Made by a program: the position numbers and the translations under genes. The notes beneath the pieces were generated by a model. The model had not been told where the DNA came from. It saw nothing but the letters and a program-made list of their open reading frames with translations, and did no database searches. Shown in pieces: positions 1 through 8,615 of a DNA stretch of 32,899 nt. Position 1 is the stretch's first letter, and each line of letters starts with the position of its first letter. Origin of the DNA: a virus; IMG/VR virus record IMGVR_UViG_3300025728_000393, positions 1 through 32,899 of that record. One strand, 5' to 3'.

Positions 1-237
1 ATGAAGAAGATCAGAACTAACCGAAAAAATCTCAACAAGACTGTCAGGAAAAAAGAAAGAGTAAACTTCATCATCTTAACGTTTGACCAGTACGAAAATA
101 TTTTATGCAGCAACATATCAATTGCTCGCATTTGTAATGTGCTTAAAGTTAACTGTGATAAGAATTTTTTCAGAAAGTTAAAGGCGAACGAGTTAACTGA
201 GTACGAAGACTGGTATAAGAAAGTGAAAGGTAATTAG
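1..237 (+). CDS. Small basic protein, unknown function
   Basis: This is a 78-residue ORF that starts with ATG at the first base of the window, so its ribosome binding site and any longer N-terminus cannot be seen. The protein is Lys/Arg/Asn-rich at the N-terminus, followed by a mixed segment that looks foldable (TFDQYENIL, then a Cys-containing helix). I recognise no family. It lies upstream of, and in the same direction as, the unknown gene at 396. It could be a small DNA-binding or regulatory phage protein, but nothing in the sequence proves this. Confidence 0.5.
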   Translation: MKKIRTNRKNLNKTVRKKERVNFIILTFDQYENILCSNISIARICNVLKVNCDKNFFRKLKANELTEYEDWYKKVKGN

Positions 238-300
238 AGTGAACAATACAATTTATCAATACCCAATATCAGAATAAACTTTTATACAATATATAAAAAC

Positions 301-345
301 AAAAAATCCCGGTATGTTGGAACCATAACCGGGCATTAATTTTAA
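301..345 (-). terminator. Hairpin with T-run on the minus strand
   Basis: CCCGGT (308-313) pairs with ACCGGG (328-333), and inner pairs extend the stem after a one-base bulge. Read on the minus strand the hairpin is followed by ATTTTTTG and more T residues, as in a Rho-independent terminator. Read on the plus strand there is only a weak T-rich tail. No minus-strand gene feeding it is visible, so it may act as a bidirectional insulator before the gene at 396. Confidence 0.4.
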
Positions 346-395
346 GGAACGTATACACATGAACTATATACTCAACTATTTATTAGGTGATCACA

Positions 396-878
396 ATGGC
401 TAAAAAGGAAGTCTGTCATGACAACACTCAAATCAAGGAAGAACTAAAGAGCATTCCAAAGTACAGCAGCCTATCCAGCGAAGCTAAGAAAGTACTATAC
501 GATACCATCAATAATTGTCCGTCACTCGGTAAGTACAAGTTACCCGTCGAAGATATTTTCTACATAGTGCGTAACGCTAACGAGCTTTCGAAGGCACAGG
601 TAGAGTATCACTTAACGATCTACCGCTCGGACAAATCGAAGAAGTTTCCCAACAGCGTGTCATCTATAGAGAAGTACAAACGAGCATGTACAGCAGTGGT
701 GGTAGCACTGGAAGCATTCACTGATGATGGCGGTATCTTGTGTGGCACGAAAGCAGCCATTAAGAAAGTACTTCCACCTAAACCAATGACCGATGACCAA
801 TACGCCGCGATTCAGTCAATGATAGACACAAGAGCGACTATCGATGACTTTACCGCATTTTTTAAGTCAATCTCATAA
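396..878 (+). CDS. Unknown 160-residue protein
   Basis: I chose ATG 396 because AGGTGA (385-390) sits five bases before it; an in-frame GTG at 387 would overlap that ribosome binding site. The product is a soluble, mostly helical, Lys-rich protein without signal peptide, TM segment or any motif I know. Its stop codon overlaps the first copy of a repeated AACCGTAAC element, so its 3' end forms one edge of the repeat-rich gap that follows. GTAC occurs about six times in 483 bases, as in the phage backbone, which suggests long residence with this phage. Confidence 0.6.
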   Translation: MAKKEVCHDNTQIKEELKSIPKYSSLSSEAKKVLYDTINNCPSLGKYKLPVEDIFYIVRNANELSKAQVEYHLTIYRSDKSKKFPNSVSSIEKYKRACTAVVVALEAFTDDGGILCGTKAAIKKVLPPKPMTDDQYAAIQSMIDTRATIDDFTAFFKSIS

Positions 879-940
879 CCGTAACGGAAAAAAACGGTTA
901 TTATAAGTTATTGATTTGTAATTACTTAATAACCGTAACT

Positions 941-983
941 ATAACCGTAACATAGAAGTAAAAAATACGGTTATTATTTTTTT
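941..983 (+). terminator. Rho-independent terminator built from the repeat
   Basis: ATAACCGTA (941-949) pairs perfectly with TACGGTTAT (966-974) around a 16-base loop, and a run of T residues follows (977-983). It would end transcription from the gene at 396. It is assembled from two inverted copies of the local repeat, so its function may instead be protein binding. Confidence 0.55.
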
Positions 984-994
984 GAAGAATAATT

Positions 995-1012
995 ATTGCA
1001 TAGGAATGCAAT
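995..1012. promoter_or_regulatory. Operator-like inverted repeat
   Basis: ATTGCAT and ATGCAAT form a perfect 7-base inverted repeat with a 4-base spacer. The size and symmetry suit a dimeric repressor, but no regulator gene is adjacent. Confidence 0.3.
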
Positions 1013-1538
1013 AAAATGCGTTAATTAATCACTTTTAGGGTATTTTATGCATATATTATTCACTTTCAACCGTATTCAAGAATAACCGTAACTAATATAG
1101 TGAAAACCATAATGAAGACAAATAAGCAGGGAATCGAATCATTTCCAGTCTTAGAGAGCCTGTCTCGCTTTGCTCGGCAGTCTCTATAAAACTCAAAATT
1201 ACTGATTAAACCTTCGTTTTTGTCGCACTGAAGTACTCCAAAGAACGCCGGGTTTGGTTTTGTCTTTCGACTAATGATTAGTACTTACTTGGCAAGTGAT
1301 TTGGCCTGACGTCTCCGTGAGTAACTACGCGGCTTCGCCTTGTGTGTTCGTGTTGAACTTACAGAAAAGTACTTAACAATTATCAACTGCTACAAAGTTA
1401 TTAAGCAAGTATCGCTGTGTAATAGATCCGTCGAAGTGAACGCCGGCCTCATAAAAATTCCAGTGTCAGAACACCCGAAAAAACTGGATCAGTTATGCCC
1501 TTTGTATGTACAAAGAAGTACTTGAAAGGGAGATGGGT

Positions 1539-2258
1539 ATGAACAGAAAGCAATTTATCCAGTCAGAGGGGGCTACTTGTAGCAACTGGACCTGGAGTTG
1601 GTCATTTGTTAATCACGACAAGAAAATGGTTATTTTTGGTTCTTGGGATGTTGAGAGCGAACAGGAAAGGGCTGTAATCCTTCGTGAGAAGTGGGAGTAC
1701 AACTCAAATAACAAAAGACAACTCGGATATGCTCAGGCACTTGAACACATTCAACTGGTGCATGAAGGATATGAACTGCACACATTTAAAATGGTGTTTT
1801 CAGAGCACCCGGATAACCCCGAAGTTGCGGTAATTAAAGATTTCGAGAGAAAACTTGAAAAGCGATATCTTAGAAAAGAAGGTACTGTCTGGTATGCAGA
1901 CTTCTTACCCAACCCATTCCCGGATGAAATTCCAGCATCAGAGAATTATGCGGAAGGTGCTAAAAAGCAGGTAACTGTAAACTCATACGAACGTGATCCA
2001 AGAGCACGACAGGCTTGTATTGACCACCACGGTACTACCTGCAAATGCTGTAATTTCGACTTCGAGAAAGTCTATGGTGAACACGGTAAAGGCTTCATCC
2101 ACGTACATCACATCAAGCCACTATATACCGTAGGAGAGGGCTATGTGGTAGATCCTATCGCTGACATGATACCCCTTTGTCCAAACTGCCATGCAATGGT
2201 GCACAGAGGTAGTGAAGTACTTACTATCGAAGCTTTGAAAGGGAGAATGGGAATTTAA
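1539..2258 (+). CDS. HNH endonuclease (McrA-like C-terminus)
   Basis: The C-terminal third carries a zinc-bound HNH nuclease: C168, C170 and C171, HVHH at 188-191, the DP..D.IPLCPNCHAM segment around 205-220 with C214, C217 and H218, and H222. This layout matches HNH domains of the McrA type, which cut DNA with one metal ion. The N-terminal 150 residues, with a Trp-rich stretch at 17-36, form a separate domain I cannot name; in similar proteins such a domain reads modified bases or another signal. I chose ATG 1539 because AAAGGGAG lies six bases upstream; ATG 1533 and 1506 are in frame but fit less well. It stands alone with no methyltransferase beside it, so a phage homing or competitor-cutting role, or defence against modified DNA, are all open. 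Confidence 0.8.
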   Translation: MNRKQFIQSEGATCSNWTWSWSFVNHDKKMVIFGSWDVESEQERAVILREKWEYNSNNKRQLGYAQALEHIQLVHEGYELHTFKMVFSEHPDNPEVAVIKDFERKLEKRYLRKEGTVWYADFLPNPFPDEIPASENYAEGAKKQVTVNSYERDPRARQACIDHHGTTCKCCNFDFEKVYGEHGKGFIHVHHIKPLYTVGEGYVVDPIADMIPLCPNCHAMVHRGSEVLTIEALKGRMGI

Positions 2259-2263
2259 ATAAA

Positions 2264-2286
2264 TGGGCACTTGACGTGTGCCCACG
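2264..2286. terminator. Hairpin between convergent genes
   Basis: TGGGCAC and GTGCCCA form a 7-base stem between the HNH gene and the convergent membrane-protein gene. On the minus strand a T/A-rich tail follows; on the plus strand there is no T-run. It is probably a weak bidirectional terminator. Confidence 0.35.
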
Positions 2287-2313
2287 TAAAAAACTTTCAC
2301 AAATTTAATATTA

Positions 2314-3051
2314 TTAATTATCGTTAAATGTGAGAAAATAACTTTCTGGTGTTTTCCCAGAACGGAAAATATCAAGAATTATCTTGTTGCACTTTGATAG
2401 GTCTTCATAGATTACTTTATGAATTCTATTTAACTCATTTACTCCATTGTTGAACCTCTCAATTTCAATATCATTCATAGGTTTGAATTCAGATATTGCG
2501 GCATAGATTTTTGCATATTCTTTTGTTTGCTCTTCAGCGGTTATATAAAGACGATACAGGGTGTTTATTTTATCATCGGTTTCTGCCGTAAACTTCCAAC
2601 CATATGTATTAAAGTAAATTATGTACTCATAAAGTAATGACGATAATTCTTTTGTCTCTTTTGTAAGTTCTAATTGATTTTGTAGGCATTGAGTAGCGAT
2701 GTTACTATTGTAATAGGTTTTGATGCTTAAGATTCTTGGTAATTCTGAGAAAGGTTCAATGAGATAATAGAAAGTTGCGATTTTTTTTGAATAGGAAATC
2801 ATAAACTCAGAAAAGAATTCGGATGCTTTATTATGTACAATTTCATTGTTTTTTGATTTTATCCAGTGCGGTGCTTTCTTAAACGCTACGTACGCAATAA
2901 TGAATGTACCAAATGTACTGAGGCTGCTTACCCAATCAGATAAGTTACCTATATCTTTTTTGGATGCTGCTCCAATTACAAGCCAGAGTGAAAGTACTAA
3001 AAGTACTGCTATTGATGCTTTAACAAAGACGTCATATACCTTGCGAATCAT
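2314..3051 (-). CDS. Two-TM membrane protein with helical cytosolic domain
   Basis: The 245-residue product has two hydrophobic segments near the N-terminus (about 11-29 and 40-58) separated by a short charged loop, then about 180 residues of charged helical sequence. I chose ATG 3051 because GAGGGA sits seven bases upstream; a TTG at 3066 is the only earlier start. The middle of the soluble part contains LLYEY followed after eight residues by GW, a pattern also present in the protein at 32123-32899 with the same two-TM plan. The family has no function I know. A phage cargo gene encoding a membrane-anchored helical protein could act in superinfection exclusion or abortive defence; this is inference. 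It is divergent from the small gene at 3110. Confidence 0.7.
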   Translation of the reverse strand: MIRKVYDVFVKASIAVLLVLSLWLVIGAASKKDIGNLSDWVSSLSTFGTFIIAYVAFKKAPHWIKSKNNEIVHNKASEFFSEFMISYSKKIATFYYLIEPFSELPRILSIKTYYNSNIATQCLQNQLELTKETKELSSLLYEYIIYFNTYGWKFTAETDDKINTLYRLYITAEEQTKEYAKIYAAISEFKPMNDIEIERFNNGVNELNRIHKVIYEDLSKCNKIILDIFRSGKTPESYFLTFNDN

Positions 3052-3109
3052 GGTCTTATCCCTCAACCCAAAACATGATAAATACCATAAAATTCAGAGG
3101 AATAACACT

Positions 3110-3304
3110 ATGAAAATCGATAAATTCACTATAGGCCGTTTTGGGCTTACCAATACTGATGGAACAATTCGGTACTTCATCGATGGTGAGGAAGTACAGT
3201 TTGCGGAACTTGAGTATGGTTCACCAGAGAAGATTACTTTGGAAGTTTTAAAAGAAAAGTACGATCATGAGAGTCGTGATAATGAACTGAAGTGGGAAAG
3301 TTAA
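3110..3304 (+). CDS. Unknown 64-residue protein
   Basis: ATG 3110 follows AGAGGA with good spacing; the longer ORF that begins at 2846 only shadows the minus-strand gene. The product is a small acidic soluble protein with alternating strand-like segments (IGRFGLTN, TIRYFIDGEEV) and a Lys/Glu-rich tail. No family is recognised. GTAC occurs three times in 195 bases, matching phage backbone composition. A divergent promoter shared with the membrane-protein gene probably lies in 3052-3109. Confidence 0.6.
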   Translation: MKIDKFTIGRFGLTNTDGTIRYFIDGEEVQFAELEYGSPEKITLEVLKEKYDHESRDNELKWES

Positions 3305-3306
3305 TA

Positions 3307-3346
3307 AGCCATACATGTCAATCATCAAGATCAATCTAATATGGCT
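3307..3346. terminator. Possible hairpin between convergent genes
   Basis: AGCCATA (3307-3313) and TATGGCT (3340-3346) are perfect inverted repeats with a 26-base loop, placed between the ends of two convergent genes. There is no T-run, so terminator function is uncertain. Confidence 0.25.
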
Positions 3347-3353
3347 GTATAAA

Positions 3354-3632
3354 TTAACTAAACTTGCTTCTTAATACATTTAATAAGGTTTGTTTTGCAC
3401 GTTTAACGAAATCATCTTCAGACTCACCTGGTAATACATCACCAATTTTGCTGTCTAGTTTGGTGATAAATTCATCACTTTTTACAACTTCCATAACATC
3501 ATCGGAAAACTTTTCCGCCTTAGTGCTACTCCCAAGAATAGGTGTTGTAAGGCGGGTAAGAGTTAGATGTGCGTTTTCTAACTTCGCAACGTTGAAGCTT
3601 TTTTTAAGTAAAACCAGATCATTTTTATCCAT
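3354..3632 (-). CDS. Unknown 92-residue protein
   Basis: I chose ATG 3632 because GGAGAAT lies about eight bases upstream and the sequence before it in the same frame reads as a shadow of the neighbouring gene. The product is charged and helical, with no TM segment and no motif I know (starts MDKNDLVLLKK, acidic middle GESEDDFVKRA). It is the second gene of a two-gene minus-strand unit, four bases after the stop of the gene at 3637-3837. No GTAC is seen in this pair, unlike the surrounding phage genes. Confidence 0.6.
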   Translation of the reverse strand: MDKNDLVLLKKSFNVAKLENAHLTLTRLTTPILGSSTKAEKFSDDVMEVVKSDEFITKLDSKIGDVLPGESEDDFVKRAKQTLLNVLRSKFS

Positions 3633-3636
3633 GATT

Positions 3637-3837
3637 TTATTCTCCAGCATTACCAGCGGTTTTATTTTTAAACATTTGGCGAAATAGTGAATCAAACATT
3701 TCAATGACAACGGAATATATCTTTTCTTTAGTCTCTGGTGGAAGTGATGAGAAAAAATGATAAATCGACATAACGAGCTTGATGAGCGTAGCAACATTGC
3801 AATTTCCTCTAAGAAATGATGCAAATATTATCGGCAA
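3637..3837 (-). CDS. Small helical protein, start uncertain
   Basis: The C-terminal 44 residues (from ATG 3771) look like real protein: SSLPPETKEKIYSVVIEMF followed by an amphipathic basic helix, typical of short phage proteins. The full 66-residue frame begins at a TTG (3837) without a good ribosome binding site. An excellent site (AGAGGA, six-base spacing) precedes ATG 3797, but that ATG is in a different frame. A one-base indel just after the start codon would join the two. The gene is therefore either started at 3771, or carries a recent frameshift or sequencing error. Function is unknown. Confidence 0.45.
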   Translation of the reverse strand: MPIIFASFLRGNCNVATLIKLVMSIYHFFSSLPPETKEKIYSVVIEMFDSLFRQMFKNKTAGNAGE

Positions 3838-3885
3838 TTCATTAAAAAACTTTAAAAGTGTTTATTGTTTTGAGACAATTTTAGT

Positions 3886-3938
3886 GCCCTGAACCGTAAC
3901 AGCGGGTTGTTCTGCACAAACTTTCCGTGGTTCAGGGC
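3886..3938 (-). terminator. Long-stem hairpin after the 3946-4275 gene
   Basis: GCCCTGAACC (3886-3895) and GGTTCAGGGC (3929-3938) form a perfect 10-base stem with a 33-base loop, directly downstream of the minus-strand gene. The tail on the minus strand is ACTAAAATT, not a strong T-run. The left arm also contains a copy of the AACCGTAAC repeat (3892-3900). Confidence 0.4.
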
Positions 3939-3945
3939 GTATCTA

Positions 3946-4275
3946 TCAAAACGGCAATTCACCCTGCATATCACAGAACTCATCAAGATTACCGTCATGT
4001 GCATTGATCATCTCTTGCTGGTGCCTGTACCAGTTATCAACATCATAGATTGATACTGGCTCGTCCAGTACAAACCAATATGCAGTTTGAGTAACCCGCC
4101 CAAACCAAAACATGCGTTGACCATCGACGGGTTTTGTCTCAACTAACAGTACTTCGCCCGGTTCAATATGCGGTAAGTAAGCCCCGGTCTGATGAAGTAC
4201 CGTTACACGTTCATTAGTCCAAAAGTACTGAACGCCTGAAGTTTGAGCGGGATTGAATGTGTTCTTATTGCCCAT
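3946..4275 (-). CDS. Unknown 109-residue protein
   Basis: The start is ATG 4275, read away from the TGATCA-rich control region. The product is aromatic-rich (about six Trp, many Tyr/Phe) and strand-like, resembling a small barrel or SH3-like fold rather than a helical protein: PHIEPGEVLLVETKPVDGQR then MFWFGRV and AYWFVLDEPV. No signal peptide or TM segment is present and no family is recognised. It is divergent from the EAL-like gene and may share its regulation. GTAC occurs about five times in 330 bases, as in phage backbone genes. Confidence 0.6.
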   Translation of the reverse strand: MGNKNTFNPAQTSGVQYFWTNERVTVLHQTGAYLPHIEPGEVLLVETKPVDGQRMFWFGRVTQTAYWFVLDEPVSIYDVDNWYRHQQEMINAHDGNLDEFCDMQGELPF

Positions 4276-4318
4276 AGTGAGTACCTCACCAAATCATTAA
4301 TACTGTAAGGATATACAG

Positions 4319-4444
4319 TGATCATAATGCTAACAAGAGGTAGCACATAAAATTAAATAAAAATGATCATTTTCAGTGGTTTACGTTGATCATTTGATGC
4401 TGTTTACACTTTTAAAGATATCGAAAATGATCAATAGTTGATCA
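4319..4444. promoter_or_regulatory. Divergent control region with five TGATCA palindromes
   Basis: TGATCA occurs at 4319-4324, 4364-4369, 4387-4392, 4428-4433 and 4439-4444. The second is the centre of a 14-base perfect palindrome (4360-4373). The sites lie between divergent genes, as expected for operators of a dimeric regulator. Each also contains GATC, the Dam methylation site, so methylation could affect binding. Confidence 0.5.
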
Positions 4445-4468
4445 ATTATTCATTTTGGATATCAAGTA

Positions 4469-5023
4469 ATGGATGCTTTTTGGACAGTACTACACAGTGA
4501 AGACGGCAAGATCATCGGCCTGCAATATCAGGGACAGATTGAGAGTACTGATCAGTTCATCAGTCTTATGCATTTCATTGAAGGGAAGGCCAGGTACATT
4601 GAGCGTCATGATCTTGTAATGGTGCTACCTATTGGATTTTCGATTGCTTCAGTACTTGGCTATGAAACGAATATCAGCAAGCTACTCGATACATATCCCT
4701 TCATACGCTTGATGATCAGTGAGGATTTCCCAAACCTCATAGACGGTCGTAAGAACCGGCTTCTCGATGAACTTAGCCAGCGATACAAACTATGGCTTGG
4801 CAATCTTGGCAGCGGTGCACGTACAAACCTGATTGCTGTTATGGAAGGGTGCTTTGAGGGTTTGATACTCGATGAGCGATTTACTCAAGGAAATAGGGAC
4901 AAAGTAATCTTTCCGGCAGTACTGAACGAAATGAGCAAATACACAAACAACCTGATTGTGCCCGGTTTCAATACTGGCAGGTACAGACCTGTACGTCTGT
5001 CGCACATAGAACAATTAATGTAG
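4469..5023 (+). CDS. Degenerate EAL-domain protein (no catalytic residues)
   Basis: This 184-residue protein keeps the skeleton of an EAL c-di-GMP phosphodiesterase domain but not its active site. LMISEDF (81-87) stands where EITES normally is, LWLGNLGSGARTNL (108-121) replaces L.DDFGSG...L, FEGLILDERF (129-138) replaces FD.VKLD, and LIVPGFNT (162-169) replaces VIAEGVET. The N-terminal EAL signature itself is absent, and the metal-binding acids are changed (DD to GN, E to P). Catalytically dead EAL proteins such as enterobacterial YdiV act by binding partners, for example FlhDC. A phage copy could alter host motility or c-di-GMP signalling; this is inference. It is followed 11 bases later by the exported-protein gene. 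The ribosome binding site is weak. Confidence 0.65.
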   Translation: MDAFWTVLHSEDGKIIGLQYQGQIESTDQFISLMHFIEGKARYIERHDLVMVLPIGFSIASVLGYETNISKLLDTYPFIRLMISEDFPNLIDGRKNRLLDELSQRYKLWLGNLGSGARTNLIAVMEGCFEGLILDERFTQGNRDKVIFPAVLNEMSKYTNNLIVPGFNTGRYRPVRLSHIEQLM

Positions 5024-5034
5024 GAATAATAAAA

Positions 5035-5376
5035 ATGAAAAAACTATTAATCGCAGCACTGTTTGCCTTTACCACTAGCTGTAGCTCACACCATATATGG
5101 ATGGACAAAGCCTATGTTGGCTATGTAGATAATCAGGCCGTAGTGATGTTTGATGCAGGTACACGTAACGGTGCTCATTATTACCGTCCACAGTTTCAAA
5201 GCCAATGCCATTACAATAAGGCGTACTTTGATGAACAGTCCAGTACAGGTTGTGTGATCAATGAAGCTCGAATTGCAGATCTTCACCCTTACAGTGAACA
5301 TGTAGAGCGTGTGTGGAAGGGTGGCAGTACTCAGGCCAATCATGAGTTCTTGGAAGGGGTAAACAGTTCATTGTAG
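5035..5376 (+). CDS. Small exported protein, possible lipoprotein
   Basis: The first 18 residues are a signal peptide (MKKLLIAALFAFTTSC), with a Cys at the cleavage region; the -3 residue is not Leu, so the lipobox is imperfect. The mature 95 residues contain two further Cys, many His/Tyr and no TM segment. It begins 11 bases after the EAL-like gene, so they are probably co-transcribed. Phage-encoded envelope proteins of this size often change surface properties or block superinfection, but no specific family is recognised. Confidence 0.6.
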   Translation: MKKLLIAALFAFTTSCSSHHIWMDKAYVGYVDNQAVVMFDAGTRNGAHYYRPQFQSQCHYNKAYFDEQSSTGCVINEARIADLHPYSEHVERVWKGGSTQANHEFLEGVNSSL

Positions 5377-5406
5377 ATAAGTTGAGTGTTCTATTTAGAA
5401 AACTAC

Positions 5407-5425
5407 CCCCATAAATTTCATGGGG
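5407..5425. terminator. Hairpin between convergent genes
   Basis: CCCCAT and ATGGGG form a 6-base stem around a 7-base loop between the exported-protein gene and the convergent OLD gene. There is no clear T-run. A bidirectional terminator is likely from position. Confidence 0.4.
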
Positions 5426-5439
5426 ATAGCAAAGTTTAA

Positions 5440-7463
<2,024 letters not shown>

Positions 7464-8057
7464 CTAGAAGATAATATAGCCAATCTTATCACAGTCGCAC
7501 GATGAACTTGCTGGATAGCAGTTACAAAGATTAACCTTTTTGCAAATGTTAGGGTAATCAGAGTAATATTTTTTTAGAATTCCCTTTACATCTCTTACTG
7601 AAGAAATATCTGTATCTAAAAAGAATCCAACACACCAAAAAGAACGCATTTTTGAATCTGATTTCTTTATGTAAGATTGTTTGATAGAGCTAAGTTTAGT
7701 TGCGTCACTTTCCATCTTATAATAAAGGTTTAGTGCGGTGTCATAACATTTAAGCTCAACATAAATGTAGTGATCATCTCTAGAGCTTCTTTTTCTTATC
7801 AATAAATCAACAAAGATATTGTACTTCCCTAGAAGATATCTTTGATCTGATATTGCTCTTACTTCTCTTTTAGCTTCGCAATTACATAAGTTTTCAAAGT
7901 GATATTCAAGTTCAAGTTGAAGCCATTTTTCCCAGTCTTTGGTTTTTCTTGATAAGACCAAGTTTAACTTGTCACGGGTGTTGTCTAAATCTAGAAAGCT
8001 TTTTATAGAGCTATTCAATAAATTGAAATCTGATCTAAAGTCCATTTTAGCTACCAT
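7464..8057 (-). CDS. PD-(D/E)XK nuclease-like protein with CxC clusters
   Basis: With ATG 8057 the product is 197 residues; ATG 8045 is an alternative. Neither start has a strong ribosome binding site, and the longer ORF to 8144 overlaps the terminase start and is unlikely. The fold is suggested by E49/E51 in LQLELEYHFE, D84 in IFVDLLI and E101-x-K103 in YVELKC, the order and spacing of a restriction-endonuclease-like core. Three CxC pairs (58/60, 178/180, 187/189) and C172 may bind a metal. The gene is oriented away from the terminase and toward the OLD gene, which suggests a functional pair. GTAC is not enriched. The nuclease call rests on motifs only; a non-catalytic relative is possible. 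Confidence 0.6.
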   Translation of the reverse strand: MVAKMDFRSDFNLLNSSIKSFLDLDNTRDKLNLVLSRKTKDWEKWLQLELEYHFENLCNCEAKREVRAISDQRYLLGKYNIFVDLLIRKRSSRDDHYIYVELKCYDTALNLYYKMESDATKLSSIKQSYIKKSDSKMRSFWCVGFFLDTDISSVRDVKGILKKYYSDYPNICKKVNLCNCYPASSSCDCDKIGYIIF

Positions 8058-8084
8058 AAATAATAAAAAAGGAATTTTATTATA

Positions 8085-8615
8085 ATGATAAGCATTAATC
8101 AATTGGCAAAGCAGTATGGCTATGATGAATCCACCATAAGACAAATTTGGATTCCAAAAGGCCTAGATATGACTCTTTCAGAGCAAGAAATTAGGGCGTG
8201 GATCGTACAAAACATTCTGAAGCCCCTAAGAGATACAGATCTCAACGAACAGATTCAACGTGAACGACTACGCCGTATGGCAGCAGAAGCAAGTCAGGCA
8301 GAGTTAGAACTAGAAAAGCAATTATCGCTGGTAGTTGATACCGCATATCTTGAATCTTCTCTATCAGAGTTCTTCAGTCAAATGAAGAATTACCTCCGCA
8401 CAATCCCACAGAAGCATTACTTAGAACTCTATGAATCAGAGGATGCACTACAACTAAAAACGAGACTAGCAGGCTTCATAGACGAAGTACTGAATGAAAT
8501 TGGCTCTCAGGAATACGAGATGCCAGAGGAAGAAAATGAACAAGGACAAGTTAACGAAGATCCTGAATCGGGCAGTGAAGAAGATACTTCCACCGAAGAG
8601 GATGAAACCAAGTGA
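8085..8615 (+). CDS. Terminase small subunit
   Basis: The 176-residue protein has an N-terminal winged-helix-like DNA-binding segment (QLAKQYGYDESTIRQIW), a central charged helix rich in Arg/Glu (ERLRRMAAEASQAELELEKQ) and a very acidic C-terminal tail. This layout matches gpNu1-type small terminase subunits, which recognise the cos site and recruit the large subunit. The ATG follows AAAAAAGGAA at somewhat long spacing. It overlaps the large subunit by about 80 bases and begins the packaging operon. A cos site would be expected nearby upstream but is not recognisable by eye. Confidence 0.8.
   Translation: MISINQLAKQYGYDESTIRQIWIPKGLDMTLSEQEIRAWIVQNILKPLRDTDLNEQIQRERLRRMAAEASQAELELEKQLSLVVDTAYLESSLSEFFSQMKNYLRTIPQKHYLELYESEDALQLKTRLAGFIDEVLNEIGSQEYEMPEEENEQGQVNEDPESGSEEDTSTEEDETK

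Larger units (their letters stand above)
875..1092. repeat. AACCGTAAC repeat cluster (iteron- or operator-like)
   Basis: ATAACCGTAAC occurs in direct orientation at 875-885, 929-939, 941-951 and 1082-1092. The related inverted form ACGGTTATTAT is at 894-904 and 967-977. A shorter copy, AACCGTAAC, is found far away at 3892-3900. The arrangement could be a set of binding sites for a phage repressor or replication initiator. No initiator gene is visible next to it. Confidence 0.6.
879..1538. other. Long non-coding gap with repeats and hairpins
   Basis: There is no convincing gene in about 660 bases. The left third holds the AACCGTAAC repeats, a terminator-like hairpin and an inverted repeat ATTGCAT-AGGA-ATGCAAT at 995-1012. 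The middle has an imperfect hairpin at 1155-1185. The right third contains only a 61-codon ORF (1340-1525) without a ribosome binding site. The gap could be an origin, a control region or remnant DNA. Confidence 0.5.

Noticed and set aside
875-1092. CRISPR array
   Set aside because: The repeats are about 11 bases, irregularly spaced and in both orientations, and no cas gene is present.
1125-1190. tRNA-like segment (GAATCGAATC near a hairpin)
   Set aside because: No acceptor stem, anticodon arm or proper T-arm can be formed around it.
1340-1525. 61-codon plus-strand ORF in the non-coding gap
   Set aside because: It has no ribosome binding site, its composition is not protein-like, and it overlaps the start of the HNH gene frame.
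8058-8084. cos site directly before the terminase small subunit
   Set aside because: The stretch is too short and shows no symmetric nick site or repeats; the site cannot be identified from this sequence alone.
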